A DNA stretch of 64,000 bases from Palsa-601 sp963801185 (GTDB lineage: Bacteria; Actinomycetota; Acidimicrobiia; Acidimicrobiales; Bog-793): positions 310,001 to 374,000 of the forward strand of contig CAWDDW010000001.1 in assembly GCA_963801185.1 (NCBI GenBank). The letters are read 5' to 3'. Each line of letters opens with the position of its first letter. Within the stretch, counting starts at the first letter, position 1. A program made the position numbers and the translations under genes. The notes under the pieces were generated by a model that worked only from the letters and a program-made list of their open reading frames with translations, made no database searches and was not told where the DNA came from. Shown piece after piece: positions 1 to 8,882 of the stretch.

Positions 1-1
1 C

Positions 2-115
2 TACGATGACGAGGCGGATCCCGAGCTGGCGGCGTACAACCGGTATCTCGCCGGCTTGCACGCAGCCGATCAGCAGCGCTCGACCCGGGCGAGGCAAAGC
101 GAGAGCGCCTCGTGA
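2..115 (+). CDS. C-terminal end of an unrecognised protein (cut by window edge)
   Basis: An open frame runs in from the left edge and stops with TGA at 113-115. Its 37 visible residues are acidic then basic, with no domain I can name. The stop overlaps the GTG of the next gene (GTGA), which suggests translational coupling in one operon. Function cannot be assigned from this tail. Confidence 0.5.
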   Translation, partial: YDDEADPELAAYNRYLAGLHAADQQRSTRARQSESAS

Positions 116-465
116 CGCCATCGGTCGCTCAACTCAGCTCTCCCGGGATCGCTGGAGCCCTGATGCGCTACCGCGTGATGTCGTGGGTCGTCGGGGTGAT
201 GTTGCTCGTGCTTTGCGTCGCAGCCCTCCCGCTTCAGTACGTCGCGAACCGCCCTGCACTGGCGAACGTGGGATTCCCGATCCACGGGATCCTCTACATC
301 ATCTATCTCCTGACCGTCGCCGATCTCGGCCGCAGAGCACAGCTTCGCCTCGGCCAGCTCGTCGGGCTCGTCTGCGCAGGGTTCCTTCCGGGCCTGGCGT
401 TCGTGATGGAACACCGCACGACCAAGCGCCTGACCGCGATGACGGCGGACACGCCCGCCGGCTGA
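112..465 (+). CDS. DUF3817 family small membrane protein
   Basis: A 117-residue protein of about three hydrophobic segments, with the family-like pattern of a short N-terminal helix, a PIHGILYIIYLLTVADL stretch and a third helix near the C terminus. I recognise it as DUF3817, a family of actinobacterial integral membrane proteins of unknown function. The GTG start at 112 overlaps the upstream stop. An internal ATG at 163 (MRYRVMSW) would match the usual family N terminus equally well and may be the true start. Confidence 0.75.
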   Translation: MTPSVAQLSSPGIAGALMRYRVMSWVVGVMLLVLCVAALPLQYVANRPALANVGFPIHGILYIIYLLTVADLGRRAQLRLGQLVGLVCAGFLPGLAFVMEHRTTKRLTAMTADTPAG

Positions 466-497
466 CCAAAGGGCGCTCGCGCGTCCGGCACTAAGGC

Positions 498-1595
498 CTA
501 GCCGACAGAGCCGAAGACGTCCGCCAACTCAGCCGGCACCGCCGTGTCGAGCTGGTCGTAGCGACACGACGACGGCTCCCGGTCCGGTCGCCATCTGCGG
601 AAGGTAGTGGCATGGCGGAACCGGTCGCGCTGCAAGTGGTCATAGGCGACCTCGCAGACGAGGTCCGGACGGAGTGGCTCGAACGAGAGGTCCTTTCCGG
701 CATTCCAGCGGCTTTGTGCTCCGGGGACGCGCGAGGCCTGCGCCACAGCCGGCGAGCCGGTCGCCGCTTCGTCCGCGTCACCCGCACCCGCCCAGGGATG
801 TCCCTCGAGACCCGGCAACCGGTAAGGCGCGAGCTCCTCGATCAGCTCCAGACGGCGGGCGTCGGTGAACGAGGACGTGACGCCTACGTGCTGGAGGCGG
901 CCGGTGTCGTCGTAGAGCCCGAGCAGGAGCGAGCCGACGCGGCCTCCGGTCTTGTGCCAGCGGAAGCCCGCCACGACGCAATCCGCCGTGCGCTCGTGCT
1001 TCACCTTCGTCATGACCCGCTTGTCCTCCTGATAGACGAGCCCGCCGCTCTTCGCGACGACGCCGTCGAGCCCGGCACCCTCGAAGCGCGAGAACCAGTC
1101 CCGTGCGGTGTCAACGTCTCGGGTCGCGGGCGTCAGGTGGACCGGGGCTCCCACCGTCGCCAGTGCGGCAACGAGCCGCTGGCGCCGATCGGAAAAGGGC
1201 ATGGCTCGGAGGTCCTCGTCTCCGATGGCGAGCAGGTCGAAGGCTACGAAAGAGGCCGGTGTCTCGGTCGCCAGGCGACGGACCCGTGACTCGGCGGGGT
1301 GGATGCGCTGGAGCAGGGCATCGAAGTCGAGCCCCGAAGGCCCGGCGATGACGATCTCCCCGTCCATGACGCACCGGGGCGGGACCCGCGCCAGCAGCTC
1401 GGCGACTAGCTCGGGGAAGTAGCGCGTGAGCGGCCGCTCGTTGCGGCTCCCGAGCTCGATCTCGTCGCCGTCCCGGAACACGATGCAGCGGAACCCGTCC
1501 CACTTCGGCTCGTAGAAGAGGTCCTCGCCTTCGGGCAGGGACTTCGCGGCCTTCGCGAGCATCGGCGAGACCGGCGGGTTGACGGGGAGATCCAT
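498..1595 (-). CDS. ligC: ATP-dependent DNA ligase, LigC type
   Basis: A 365-residue ATP-dependent polydeoxyribonucleotide ligase that seals nicks through an enzyme-adenylate. Motif I EPKWDGFR carries the nucleophile Lys31. RNE follows near residue 51, DGEIV near 80, FVAFDLL near 125, GVVAK near 190 and KVKH near 207. The C-terminal third is an OB-fold region. Length and motif spacing fit the short LigC class of mycobacteria rather than the large LigD. No Ku or LigD polymerase gene is visible. It is the last gene of a leftward operon, 14 bp after the iminopeptidase. ATG 1595 is chosen because conserved sequence begins just after it; the frame stays open to 1670. Confidence 0.88.
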   Translation of the reverse strand: MDLPVNPPVSPMLAKAAKSLPEGEDLFYEPKWDGFRCIVFRDGDEIELGSRNERPLTRYFPELVAELLARVPPRCVMDGEIVIAGPSGLDFDALLQRIHPAESRVRRLATETPASFVAFDLLAIGDEDLRAMPFSDRRQRLVAALATVGAPVHLTPATRDVDTARDWFSRFEGAGLDGVVAKSGGLVYQEDKRVMTKVKHERTADCVVAGFRWHKTGGRVGSLLLGLYDDTGRLQHVGVTSSFTDARRLELIEELAPYRLPGLEGHPWAGAGDADEAATGSPAVAQASRVPGAQSRWNAGKDLSFEPLRPDLVCEVAYDHLQRDRFRHATTFRRWRPDREPSSCRYDQLDTAVPAELADVFGSVG

Positions 1596-1609
1596 CGGCG
1601 CGCTCGGCC

Positions 1610-2530
1610 TCAGTCGTGCCGCGCCAGAAACGACTCGACCGCTTGCAGGTAGTCCTGTGGCTCCTCCCACATCGACAGGTGGGATGACTCCGGCAGCAAC
1701 ACCTGCTCCGCATCACGCAACCCGGCCATCAGCGACACCTGCAGGGCCGGGGTCGCCTCGTCGTACCGGCCGGAGAGGACGAGGGCGGGCACGTCTATCT
1801 CGCCCAGGCGATCGAGGACCTGCCAGTCCTTGAACGAGCCGACGACGTGGAACTCCGAAGGGCCGTTCGTCGTGTGGTACACCGTCGGGTCGGTCTCGAG
1901 AGCCGCGAACGACACGGTCACGTCGTCCGGCCATGGCTGTGGTAGCCGGCAAACGTGGCGCTCGTAGAAGACCATGCAAGCCTGCATGTATTCCGGGTCG
2001 TCCGTCGTACCAGCCTCTTCGTGGCGCCTCAGGATGTCCTCGACTTCCGCAGGCAGCTCGGCCCGCAGCTTGTTGACTTCGACGAGGAAGTCCGGGAACG
2101 AGGCAGCGGTGTTCGAGAGCACGACAGATCGGAGACCTCCGGGGTGAGTGAGGGCGTGCTCTTGGGCGAGGAAGCCGCCCCAACTCTGGCCGAGCACGTG
2201 GTACCGGTCGCCCACTCCAAGGTGGTGGATCAAGTTGGCGAGCTCGCGGACGAACAGCTCGACGGTCCAGAATTCGGCGCCCCGCTCGGGGAGGTGGGTC
2301 GAGCGGCCGTTCCCGAGCTGGTCGTAGAAGACGACGGCCCGGCCGCGGTGCGCCAGATCCGCCAGCGGGAGGAGGTAGTCATGGGTCGCCCCCGGTCCGC
2401 CGTGCAAGCAGACGAGAGGCGCCTTGCCCTCTGCGCCGCGGGCAGCCTCCAGGTCACCGAAGACGCCGTACCACGTGTGGAACCCGGCGAACTCGGCCTC
2501 ACCTTCGGTCGTATAACGGCTATCTGGCAT
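1610..2530 (-). CDS. pip: Proline iminopeptidase-family alpha/beta hydrolase
   Basis: A 306-residue alpha/beta hydrolase of the proline iminopeptidase (S33) family, which releases N-terminal residues, often proline, from peptides. The oxyanion-hole motif HGGPG lies at 43-47, the nucleophile elbow GQSWGG has Ser116, and likely partners are Asp257 (GRYDEATP) and His284 (SSHLSM). There is no signal peptide, so it is cytoplasmic. ATG 2530 is preceded by an AGAAAGGA ribosome-binding site. It sits 16 bp downstream of an SDR gene and 14 bp upstream of ligC in one leftward operon. Substrate range cannot be read from sequence. Confidence 0.88.
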   Translation of the reverse strand: MPDSRYTTEGEAEFAGFHTWYGVFGDLEAARGAEGKAPLVCLHGGPGATHDYLLPLADLAHRGRAVVFYDQLGNGRSTHLPERGAEFWTVELFVRELANLIHHLGVGDRYHVLGQSWGGFLAQEHALTHPGGLRSVVLSNTAASFPDFLVEVNKLRAELPAEVEDILRRHEEAGTTDDPEYMQACMVFYERHVCRLPQPWPDDVTVSFAALETDPTVYHTTNGPSEFHVVGSFKDWQVLDRLGEIDVPALVLSGRYDEATPALQVSLMAGLRDAEQVLLPESSHLSMWEEPQDYLQAVESFLARHD

Positions 2531-2546
2531 GCGCTGTGATCCTTTC

Positions 2547-3353
2547 TCAGGCTCGCCGCCGGTGAACGAGGTGCACCCGTGCCTGGTCGCGAGGGCGGAC
2601 GACCATGCGGTCGATGTCGACGTGTGGTGGTCGCGTAACGACGAACGCCACGCACTCTGCGATGTCCCCGGCAGTGAGTGGCGTGAGTCCCTCGTAGACA
2701 GCGGCGGCTCGCTCGGTGTCTCCTCCGAATCGAACGAGCGAGAACTCCGTCTCGACCATCCCGGGGTCGATCTCCGAGACCCGGACCGGCTGGCCGAGCG
2801 TCTCCATGCGCAATACGTCGGTGAGCGCACGCAGGGCGTGCTTGGCGGCGTTGTACCCGGCCCCACCGGCGTACGGCTCGAAGGCAGCGACCGAGCCGAC
2901 GTTGACGACCGTCGCGTTGCCCGAGGCGATGAGCAGCGGCAGGAGTGCCTTTGTCATACGCATCGTTCCCATCACGTTCGACTCGTACATCGTGAGCCAC
3001 TTCGCCTCGTCGGCCTCCTCGATGCGCTCCGCGCCAAGCGCTCCGCCGGCGTTGTTGACGAGGACCTCGCAGTGGTCGATGTCGGCGCAGAAGGCCGCGA
3101 CGCTCTCGGGCTCGGAGACGTCCAGCCTCATCGCCCGGACGCCGGCTCCCAGCTCGTCGGCGAGTGCCTCGAGCCGGTCCGCCCGCCGCGCGCCGAGCAC
3201 GAGGTCGTAGCCGTGCCGCGCGAGCGCTCTCGCGGTGGCCGCTCCGATCCCGCTCGAGGCCCCCGTGATGACGGCCACGGGAGGCCTGTTCGGGGGAGCG
3301 CCGGCCGAATGGGAGGAAGGGGAGGAACCGGGGCCGGCGCCGGAGGTGGGCAT
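2547..3353 (-). CDS. SDR family NAD(P)-dependent oxidoreductase
   Basis: A 268-residue classical short-chain dehydrogenase. The cofactor motif TGASSGIG is at 30-37, NNAG at about 100-103, and the catalytic triad is Ser154, Tyr167 and Lys171 (YNAAK). About 25 low-complexity residues precede the Rossmann fold, so the true start could be internal. Arg residues after the first beta-alpha-beta unit (GARRADR) suggest NADP(H) preference. Second gene of the leftward operon 4250 to 498. Substrate unknown. Confidence 0.88.
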   Translation of the reverse strand: MPTSGAGPGSSPSSHSAGAPPNRPPVAVITGASSGIGAATARALARHGYDLVLGARRADRLEALADELGAGVRAMRLDVSEPESVAAFCADIDHCEVLVNNAGGALGAERIEEADEAKWLTMYESNVMGTMRMTKALLPLLIASGNATVVNVGSVAAFEPYAGGAGYNAAKHALRALTDVLRMETLGQPVRVSEIDPGMVETEFSLVRFGGDTERAAAVYEGLTPLTAGDIAECVAFVVTRPPHVDIDRMVVRPRDQARVHLVHRRRA

Positions 3354-3389
3354 CGGGGTGACGTTACCCGGCTCGCCACCGTGCGAGCC

Positions 3390-4250
3390 TCAGAGGCCGA
3401 GAACGGCTCGCGTGATCCTGTCCTTCAGCATCGAGGGCGTGAACGGCATCACCGCGGCGAGCAGGCGCGCGTCCGAGCCGACGAGGTAGCGAGTCCGCGG
3501 AATGCGCGACTCGAGAGCGCCGGCGATCACCCGGGCACAGGTGGCGGGATCGCCGAGCCACGGATTGGCGATCTCGATCGCGCGCTGGGTCCTCCGGTAG
3601 GCGGTGGAGTAGCGCTCGCTCGGGCTGGCGATGCCCTGCTCCTCCCAGATGTCTGTCCGGAAGCCACCGGGCTCGACGAGGATCACCTGGATGCCGTCGG
3701 AGGCCACCTCGACGCGCAGCGCATCGGTCAGGCCCTCGAGGGCGTGCTTGGTGGCCTGGTACCAGCCTGAGAGCGGTGTCGTGGTGCGCCCGTAGATGGA
3801 AGAGACGTTCACGATGCGCCCCCCGCCTGCAGCTCGGAGGTGAGGCAACGCGAGGCGGCAGAGCCGTGCTGGCGCGAGCACCATGGTCTCGAGGATCTTG
3901 CGGGCTTCGTCGTCGGAGGTGTCCTCGACCGCACCGGTCAGGCCGTACCCCGCGTTGTTGACGAGCGCGTGCAGGGCGCCGTGACACTCCACCACCTCGG
4001 CGATCGCCTTCTCACACCCGTCGGCGTCCGTCACGTCCAACCTCACCGGATGAACGGTCACGCGGGCTTGCTCGGCAGCGTCCCGCAACGTGGCGAGCTT
4101 GAGCTCCGAGCGGTAGGTCGCAATCGACACCCACCCGCGTCGGGCCAGCTCGAGGGCCGTCTCGAGGCCGATTCCGGAGGTCGCGCCGGTCGTGACGACC
4201 ACACGACCCGGGGACTTTCCTGTCCGGTTCTGCTCCGATTCGGCTGCCAT
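3390..4250 (-). CDS. SDR family oxidoreductase
   Basis: A 286-residue classical SDR with TGATSGIG at 21-28, NNAG at about 98-101 and catalytic Tyr164/Lys168 (YQATK). The extended C terminus, with a conserved EPGGFRTD segment, resembles SDRs acting on lipids or steroids, but the substrate is not determinable. First gene of the leftward operon. ATG 4250 is preferred; a GTG at 4283 would add 11 residues and neither has a strong ribosome-binding site. It is divergent from the TIGR03084 gene, leaving about 115 bp that must hold both promoters. Confidence 0.85.
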   Translation of the reverse strand: MAAESEQNRTGKSPGRVVVTTGATSGIGLETALELARRGWVSIATYRSELKLATLRDAAEQARVTVHPVRLDVTDADGCEKAIAEVVECHGALHALVNNAGYGLTGAVEDTSDDEARKILETMVLAPARLCRLALPHLRAAGGGRIVNVSSIYGRTTTPLSGWYQATKHALEGLTDALRVEVASDGIQVILVEPGGFRTDIWEEQGIASPSERYSTAYRRTQRAIEIANPWLGDPATCARVIAGALESRIPRTRYLVGSDARLLAAVMPFTPSMLKDRITRAVLGL

Positions 4251-4365
4251 CACATCCCAACGTAGAGGAGACTCCTGGCACACCGGGCCGTTCTCGCGGC
4301 AGGATCACATGCACGACCGCCAAATCGCCGCAGCCGAGGCGCCCACGAGAGGAGGAACGAGACCG

Positions 4366-5196
4366 ATGAACAGGATGGACGAGTTGCTCTCGGACCTCTC
4401 GGCCGAGCACGAGTCGCTCGACGCGGCACTCGCCGGGCTGAGCGAGGAGGAGTGGGCGGCGCCCACCCCGGCGGACGGCTGGCAGGTCCGCGACCAGATC
4501 AGCCACCTTGCGTACTTCGACACCACAGCGGCTCTCGCGCTAGTCGCGCCGGAGCGTTTCGATGAGCACAAGAAGGCCCTGCTTGCCGGCGAAGCGGGAA
4601 CCGCACCCGACGTGGCGCTCGGTCGCTCGGTCACCGGCCCGCGACTGCTTGCCGACTGGCGGACCGGCAGACGCGACCTGCTCGATGCGGCCCGTGCCGC
4701 CGACCCGGACCGGAGGGTGCCGTGGTACGGCCCGGAGATGAGCCTTGCCAGCTTCGTCACCGCCCGGCTGATGGAGACCTGGGCCCACGGACAAGATGCG
4801 CGCGATGCGCTGTCACTGCCTGCAAGCGTCAGCGACAGACTCCGTAACGTCTGCCACATCGGCGTGTCGGCGCGGCGCTACACCTATCTCGTCCACGGGC
4901 TCGAGGACCCGGGCACTCCGGTGATGGTGCGGGCCGCCGCGCCGAACGGCGGGACCTGGACCTGGGGCCCGAGCGACGCAAGCGAGGAGATCACCGGGAG
5001 CGCGCTCGGCCTCGCGCTCGTCTTCACCCAGCGCCGGCATCCGGACGACACCGACGTGAAGGCGTCCGGTGCGACAGCTGCGCAGTGGCTCTCGATCGCC
5101 CAGGCGTTCGCCGGGCCTGCAGGTACCGGTCGTCAGCCAGGGCTCGGGATGCCCGCCTCGGAGCCAGCGCCACCGGCCTCCGAGCCGGACACCTGA
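4366..5196 (+). CDS. TIGR03084 family metal-binding protein (DinB / maleylpyruvate isomerase-like fold)
   Basis: A 276-residue protein with an N-terminal four-helix DinB-like domain holding candidate metal ligands: His in QISHLAYFD near residue 46, then a His and Asp in METWAHGQDARD near 143. This is the TIGR03084 pattern, an actinobacterial family related to mycothiol-dependent maleylpyruvate isomerase. ATG 4366 has a strong GGAGGA site at 4350-4356. It opens the rightward catabolic operon, 10 bp before the carboxylase beta gene. In such operons it may act as a thiol-dependent isomerase or lyase, but that is inference. Confidence 0.85.
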   Translation: MNRMDELLSDLSAEHESLDAALAGLSEEEWAAPTPADGWQVRDQISHLAYFDTTAALALVAPERFDEHKKALLAGEAGTAPDVALGRSVTGPRLLADWRTGRRDLLDAARAADPDRRVPWYGPEMSLASFVTARLMETWAHGQDARDALSLPASVSDRLRNVCHIGVSARRYTYLVHGLEDPGTPVMVRAAAPNGGTWTWGPSDASEEITGSALGLALVFTQRRHPDDTDVKASGATAAQWLSIAQAFAGPAGTGRQPGLGMPASEPAPPASEPDT

Positions 5197-5206
5197 GGAG
5201 AGGCTG

Positions 5207-6844
5207 ATGCCAGTCCTTCGCTCCTCCCTCGATACGGCCTCAGCGGAGTTCCGTGCCAACGCCGAGGCGATGCGCGAGATGCTCGAGGAGGTCGGCCGCC
5301 TGCTCGCCGAGGCGGCGGCAGGCGGGGGAGAGGCCTCGACGGCACGCTTGCGCGGCCGGAACAAGCTGCCTGTCCGCGAGCGCGTCTCGCTGCTGCTCGA
5401 CCCGGACTCGCCCTGGCTCGAGCTGTCCGCCCTGGCGGGGGTGCAGACCAACTACTCGGTCGGAGGGGGGCTCCTGCTCGGAATCGGAGTAGTCGAGGGC
5501 ACCGAGTGTGTCGTGCTCGGGAACGATCCCACGGTCCTCGGCGGTGCCATGACGGCGGTCGCCTACCGGAAGATCGAACGCGGCCTCGAAGTCGCCCGGG
5601 AGAACCGCCTGCCGTACCTGCAGTTCGTCGAGTCTGCCGGAGGGGATCTCCGCGGCGGGGGCGGCGGCCGCACCGATCCGGAGGAAGAGTTGCGCCGCAA
5701 CATGGGTCACTTCTCCGAGACCGGCAGCATCTTCCATGACATCACCGAGCTCTCGGGGCTGAAGATCCCGACCATCTCCGTCGTCTTCGGGAGCTCGACG
5801 GCCGGCGGCGCCTACCAGCCCGGTCTGTCGGACTACAACATCTTCGTCAAGAACGGCGCCAAGGTCTTCCTCGGGGGACCTCCGCTCGTGAAGATGGCGA
5901 CCGGCGAGGACTCCGATGACGAGGAGCTCGGCGGCGCCACGATGCACGCAACGGTTAGCGGCCTCGCCGACTATCTCGCCGAAGACGAGCACGAGGCCAT
6001 CCGGATGGCCCGCGACGCGGTCGCCCACCTGCACTGGCGAAAGCTCGGCCCGGGTCCGACCGAGCCGCCCGACGATCCCTTGCACGATCCGGAGGAGTTG
6101 CTCGGCCTCGTCTCGCCCGATCTCCGGGCGCCGCTCGACGTCCGCGAGGTGATCGGGCGAGTCGTCGACGGCAGCAGGTTCGAGGAGTTCAAGCCGCGCT
6201 ACGGCGAGACGCTCGTCTGCGGGTGGTCCTCGATCCACGGCTTTCCTGTCGGGATCCTCGGGAACAACGGCGTCCTCTTCTCCGACTCCTCACAGAAGGC
6301 GGCTCAGTTCATCCAGCTTTGCAACCAGATCGACACGCCGCTCCTGTTCCTCCAGAACATCACGGGCTACATGGTGGGGCGGGAGTACGAGCGCGGTGGG
6401 ATCGTGAAGCACGGCAGCCAGATGATCAACGCCCTCTCCAACTCGACGGTCCCACATGTCACGGTGATCCTCGGCGCCAGCTACGGCGCCGGCAACTACG
6501 GCATGGGCGGTCGGGCCTTCGACACGCGTTTCGTCTTCTTGTGGCCGTCGGCCAAGATCGCGGTCATGGGCCCGAAGCAGATGGCGGGCGTCATGTCGCT
6601 TGTCCGCCGGGGCCAGGCCGCCCGCAAGGGTGAGGAGGTCGACGAGGAGGCCGAGCAGCTGCGAAGCCAGTTCGTCGAACAGATGGCCGAGCGGCAGTCG
6701 CTCGCCCTGTACGCGACCGGCAGGGTCGTCGACGACGGCGTCATCGACCCCCGTGACACCCGCCACGTGGTCGGAATGGCGCTGTCGGCCTGTCACTCCA
6801 ACGCTGTGAAGGGCGCAGGCGGCTTCGGGGTCTTCCGGTTGTGA
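5207..6844 (+). CDS. Acyl-CoA carboxylase, carboxyltransferase (beta) subunit
   Basis: A 545-residue carboxyltransferase that moves CO2 from carboxybiotin to an acyl-CoA. N- and C-terminal crotonase-like halves are both present. The C half carries QNITGYMVGREYERGGI and GASYGAGNYGMGGRAFD, patterns of the methylcrotonyl/geranyl-CoA carboxylase branch rather than propionyl-CoA carboxylase. ATG 5207 follows GAGGAGAGG. It is followed after 10 bp by the alpha subunit, so a two-subunit MCC-like enzyme is expected. Neighbouring AtuA-like and enoyl-CoA hydratase genes support a branched acyl-CoA substrate. Confidence 0.9.
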   Translation: MPVLRSSLDTASAEFRANAEAMREMLEEVGRLLAEAAAGGGEASTARLRGRNKLPVRERVSLLLDPDSPWLELSALAGVQTNYSVGGGLLLGIGVVEGTECVVLGNDPTVLGGAMTAVAYRKIERGLEVARENRLPYLQFVESAGGDLRGGGGGRTDPEEELRRNMGHFSETGSIFHDITELSGLKIPTISVVFGSSTAGGAYQPGLSDYNIFVKNGAKVFLGGPPLVKMATGEDSDDEELGGATMHATVSGLADYLAEDEHEAIRMARDAVAHLHWRKLGPGPTEPPDDPLHDPEELLGLVSPDLRAPLDVREVIGRVVDGSRFEEFKPRYGETLVCGWSSIHGFPVGILGNNGVLFSDSSQKAAQFIQLCNQIDTPLLFLQNITGYMVGREYERGGIVKHGSQMINALSNSTVPHVTVILGASYGAGNYGMGGRAFDTRFVFLWPSAKIAVMGPKQMAGVMSLVRRGQAARKGEEVDEEAEQLRSQFVEQMAERQSLALYATGRVVDDGVIDPRDTRHVVGMALSACHSNAVKGAGGFGVFRL

Positions 6845-6854
6845 GGAACGCCTG

Positions 6855-8882
6855 ATGCCCCGCATCCGCCGCCTGCTCGTCGCCAATCGCGGCGAGATCG
6901 CCCGCCGGGTCATCCGGACCGCCCACGAGATGGGAATCGAGACTGTCGCCGTGTACGCCGAGGGCGACGCCGGCGCACCCTTCGTGACAGAGGCCGGGAC
7001 GGCGGTCGCCCTCACCGGACGGACCGCTGCCGCGACCTACCTGAACCAGGAGGCACTCCTGTCGGCCGCCCGGCGCACTCGTGCCGACGCCGTCCATCCC
7101 GGCTACGGCTTTTTGTCAGAGAACGCCGGGTTCGCGCGGGCAGTGCGCCATGCCGGGCTTGTGTTCGTCGGCCCGCCTGCCGACGCGATCGACGCCCTCG
7201 GCGACAAACTCCAGGCGAAGCGCCAGATGTTCGCGGCAGGCGTCCCCATTCTCGAGTCCATCGAGCTGGCTGCCGGCGCGGACCCGCACGCCGCGCTCGG
7301 GGGCCTCCCGTACCCGGTCATCGTCAAGGCGGCCGCCGGCGGCGGCGGAAAGGGGATGCGGATAGTCCGCAGCGGCGCCGAGCTGAGCGACGCGCTTGCG
7401 GCGGCCGGGAGAGAGGCCCGGTCATCGTTCGGGGACGAGCGCGTCTTCGTCGAGCCCTACCTCGAACGCGCGAGGCACGTCGAGATCCAGGTATTGGGCG
7501 ATTCGGCGGGCAATCTCATCCACTGCTTCGAGCGCGAGTGCTCGATACAGCGCCGTCATCAGAAGATCATCGAGGAGGCGCCCTCCACGGCGGTCACCGC
7601 CGACCTCCGCGAGGAGATGGGCCTGGCCGCACTGCGAGCGGCCCGTGCGGTGGGCTACGAGAGCGCCGGCACCGTCGAGTTCCTGCTCGCCGACGACGGG
7701 CGCTACTTCTTCCTCGAAGTGAACACGCGCCTGCAGGTGGAACATCCCGTGACCGAGGCAATCACCGGGCTCGACCTCGTACGCGAGCAGCTTCTCGCAG
7801 CCGAGGGCGCGACCCTGTCGGTCTCCCAGGAAGACCTCCGGATCAGTGGCCACGCCATCGAGGCCCGCCTCTACGCGGAAGACCCGGCGAAGGGGTTCCT
7901 GCCCGCCGCCGGACGCGTCGAGGTGTGGCGGGAGGCGGGAGATCCCGGCGTCCGCTACGACTCGGGCGTCGAGACCGGGAGCGTCGTGGGAGTCGAGTTC
8001 GATCCGATGCTCGCGAAGGTGATCTCCCATGCGCCGACGCGGCGCGAGGCGGCCGCCCGACTCGCCCTTGCCCTCGACCGGACCTCGGTTCACGGCGTCG
8101 TCACGAACAAGGACTTCCTCGTCTCGGTGCTCAGGGACGAGGTCTTCCTCGCAGGCGAGGCGACGACGTCGTACCTCGAGGAGCGGAGCATCCCTCCCCG
8201 TATAGATACGGGCCTCGAAGGGCTGTGGGTGGCGGCGCTCGCCGCCGCGCTCTCCTCCGAGCAGGACAACCGCGACAAAGCGCGTGTGCTGCATTCGTTG
8301 CCGAGCGGCTGGCGCATGAGCGTGATGCCCCCCGAGCAGCGCCGCTACCGCTTGAGCTCAGGTGAGCTAGCGGTCGAGTACCGCCGCCTTAGATCGGGCG
8401 AGTTCGAGGCCCTCGTACGCACCGACGGCGATCCGCCGGGGCTCAGCGAGCACACCGTCACACGGCACGGAGGCTCTCCCGAGGCACCCGATCTCGCGAT
8501 CGACGGGCTCCGCCCCCGCCTGAGGGTCGATCGCGCCGGAGCGACCATCTGGGTCGACTTCGACACGGGAGGGACGGTGGAGCTGACCGAGCTCCCCCGG
8601 TTCCCAGAGCGCGAACAGGCGGTCAGCACAGGAGCGCTGGTCGCGCCGATGCCCGGCACCGTCCTCTCGGTGCACGCGGAAACTGGCGAGGACGTCGCAG
8701 CCGGTCAGCTCCTCGTCATCGTCGAGGCGATGAAGATGGAGCACCGCATCACAGCGCCGGTCGCCGGCCGGATCCGCGAGCTGCGCGCCAGCACCGGGAG
8801 CCAGGTCGCCACTGGCGACCTTCTTGTGGCGCTAGACCCGGTCGACGCGGTCGACGCGGTTGATGCGGAAGGGGAGGCCTGA
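6855..8882 (+). CDS. Acyl-CoA carboxylase biotin carboxylase / biotin carrier (alpha) subunit
   Basis: A 675-residue alpha subunit that carboxylates biotin with ATP and bicarbonate. It contains biotin carboxylase N-terminal domain (1-115), ATP-grasp with the Gly-rich loop GGGGKGMR near 161-168, biotin carboxylase C domain (to ~445), a linker, and a biotinyl domain with EAMKMEH carrying Lys627. The C terminus ends in a short VDA repeat encoded by near-identical 9-bp units around 8839-8868. ATG 6855 has GAGGAA upstream. Partner of the beta subunit just before it. Confidence 0.92.
   Translation: MPRIRRLLVANRGEIARRVIRTAHEMGIETVAVYAEGDAGAPFVTEAGTAVALTGRTAAATYLNQEALLSAARRTRADAVHPGYGFLSENAGFARAVRHAGLVFVGPPADAIDALGDKLQAKRQMFAAGVPILESIELAAGADPHAALGGLPYPVIVKAAAGGGGKGMRIVRSGAELSDALAAAGREARSSFGDERVFVEPYLERARHVEIQVLGDSAGNLIHCFERECSIQRRHQKIIEEAPSTAVTADLREEMGLAALRAARAVGYESAGTVEFLLADDGRYFFLEVNTRLQVEHPVTEAITGLDLVREQLLAAEGATLSVSQEDLRISGHAIEARLYAEDPAKGFLPAAGRVEVWREAGDPGVRYDSGVETGSVVGVEFDPMLAKVISHAPTRREAAARLALALDRTSVHGVVTNKDFLVSVLRDEVFLAGEATTSYLEERSIPPRIDTGLEGLWVAALAAALSSEQDNRDKARVLHSLPSGWRMSVMPPEQRRYRLSSGELAVEYRRLRSGEFEALVRTDGDPPGLSEHTVTRHGGSPEAPDLAIDGLRPRLRVDRAGATIWVDFDTGGTVELTELPRFPEREQAVSTGALVAPMPGTVLSVHAETGEDVAAGQLLVIVEAMKMEHRITAPVAGRIRELRASTGSQVATGDLLVALDPVDAVDAVDAEGEA

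Noticed and set aside
8839..8868. 9-bp tandem repeat at the carboxylase alpha 3' end
   Set aside because: Three VDA units in a tail after the biotinyl domain; short and probably neutral.
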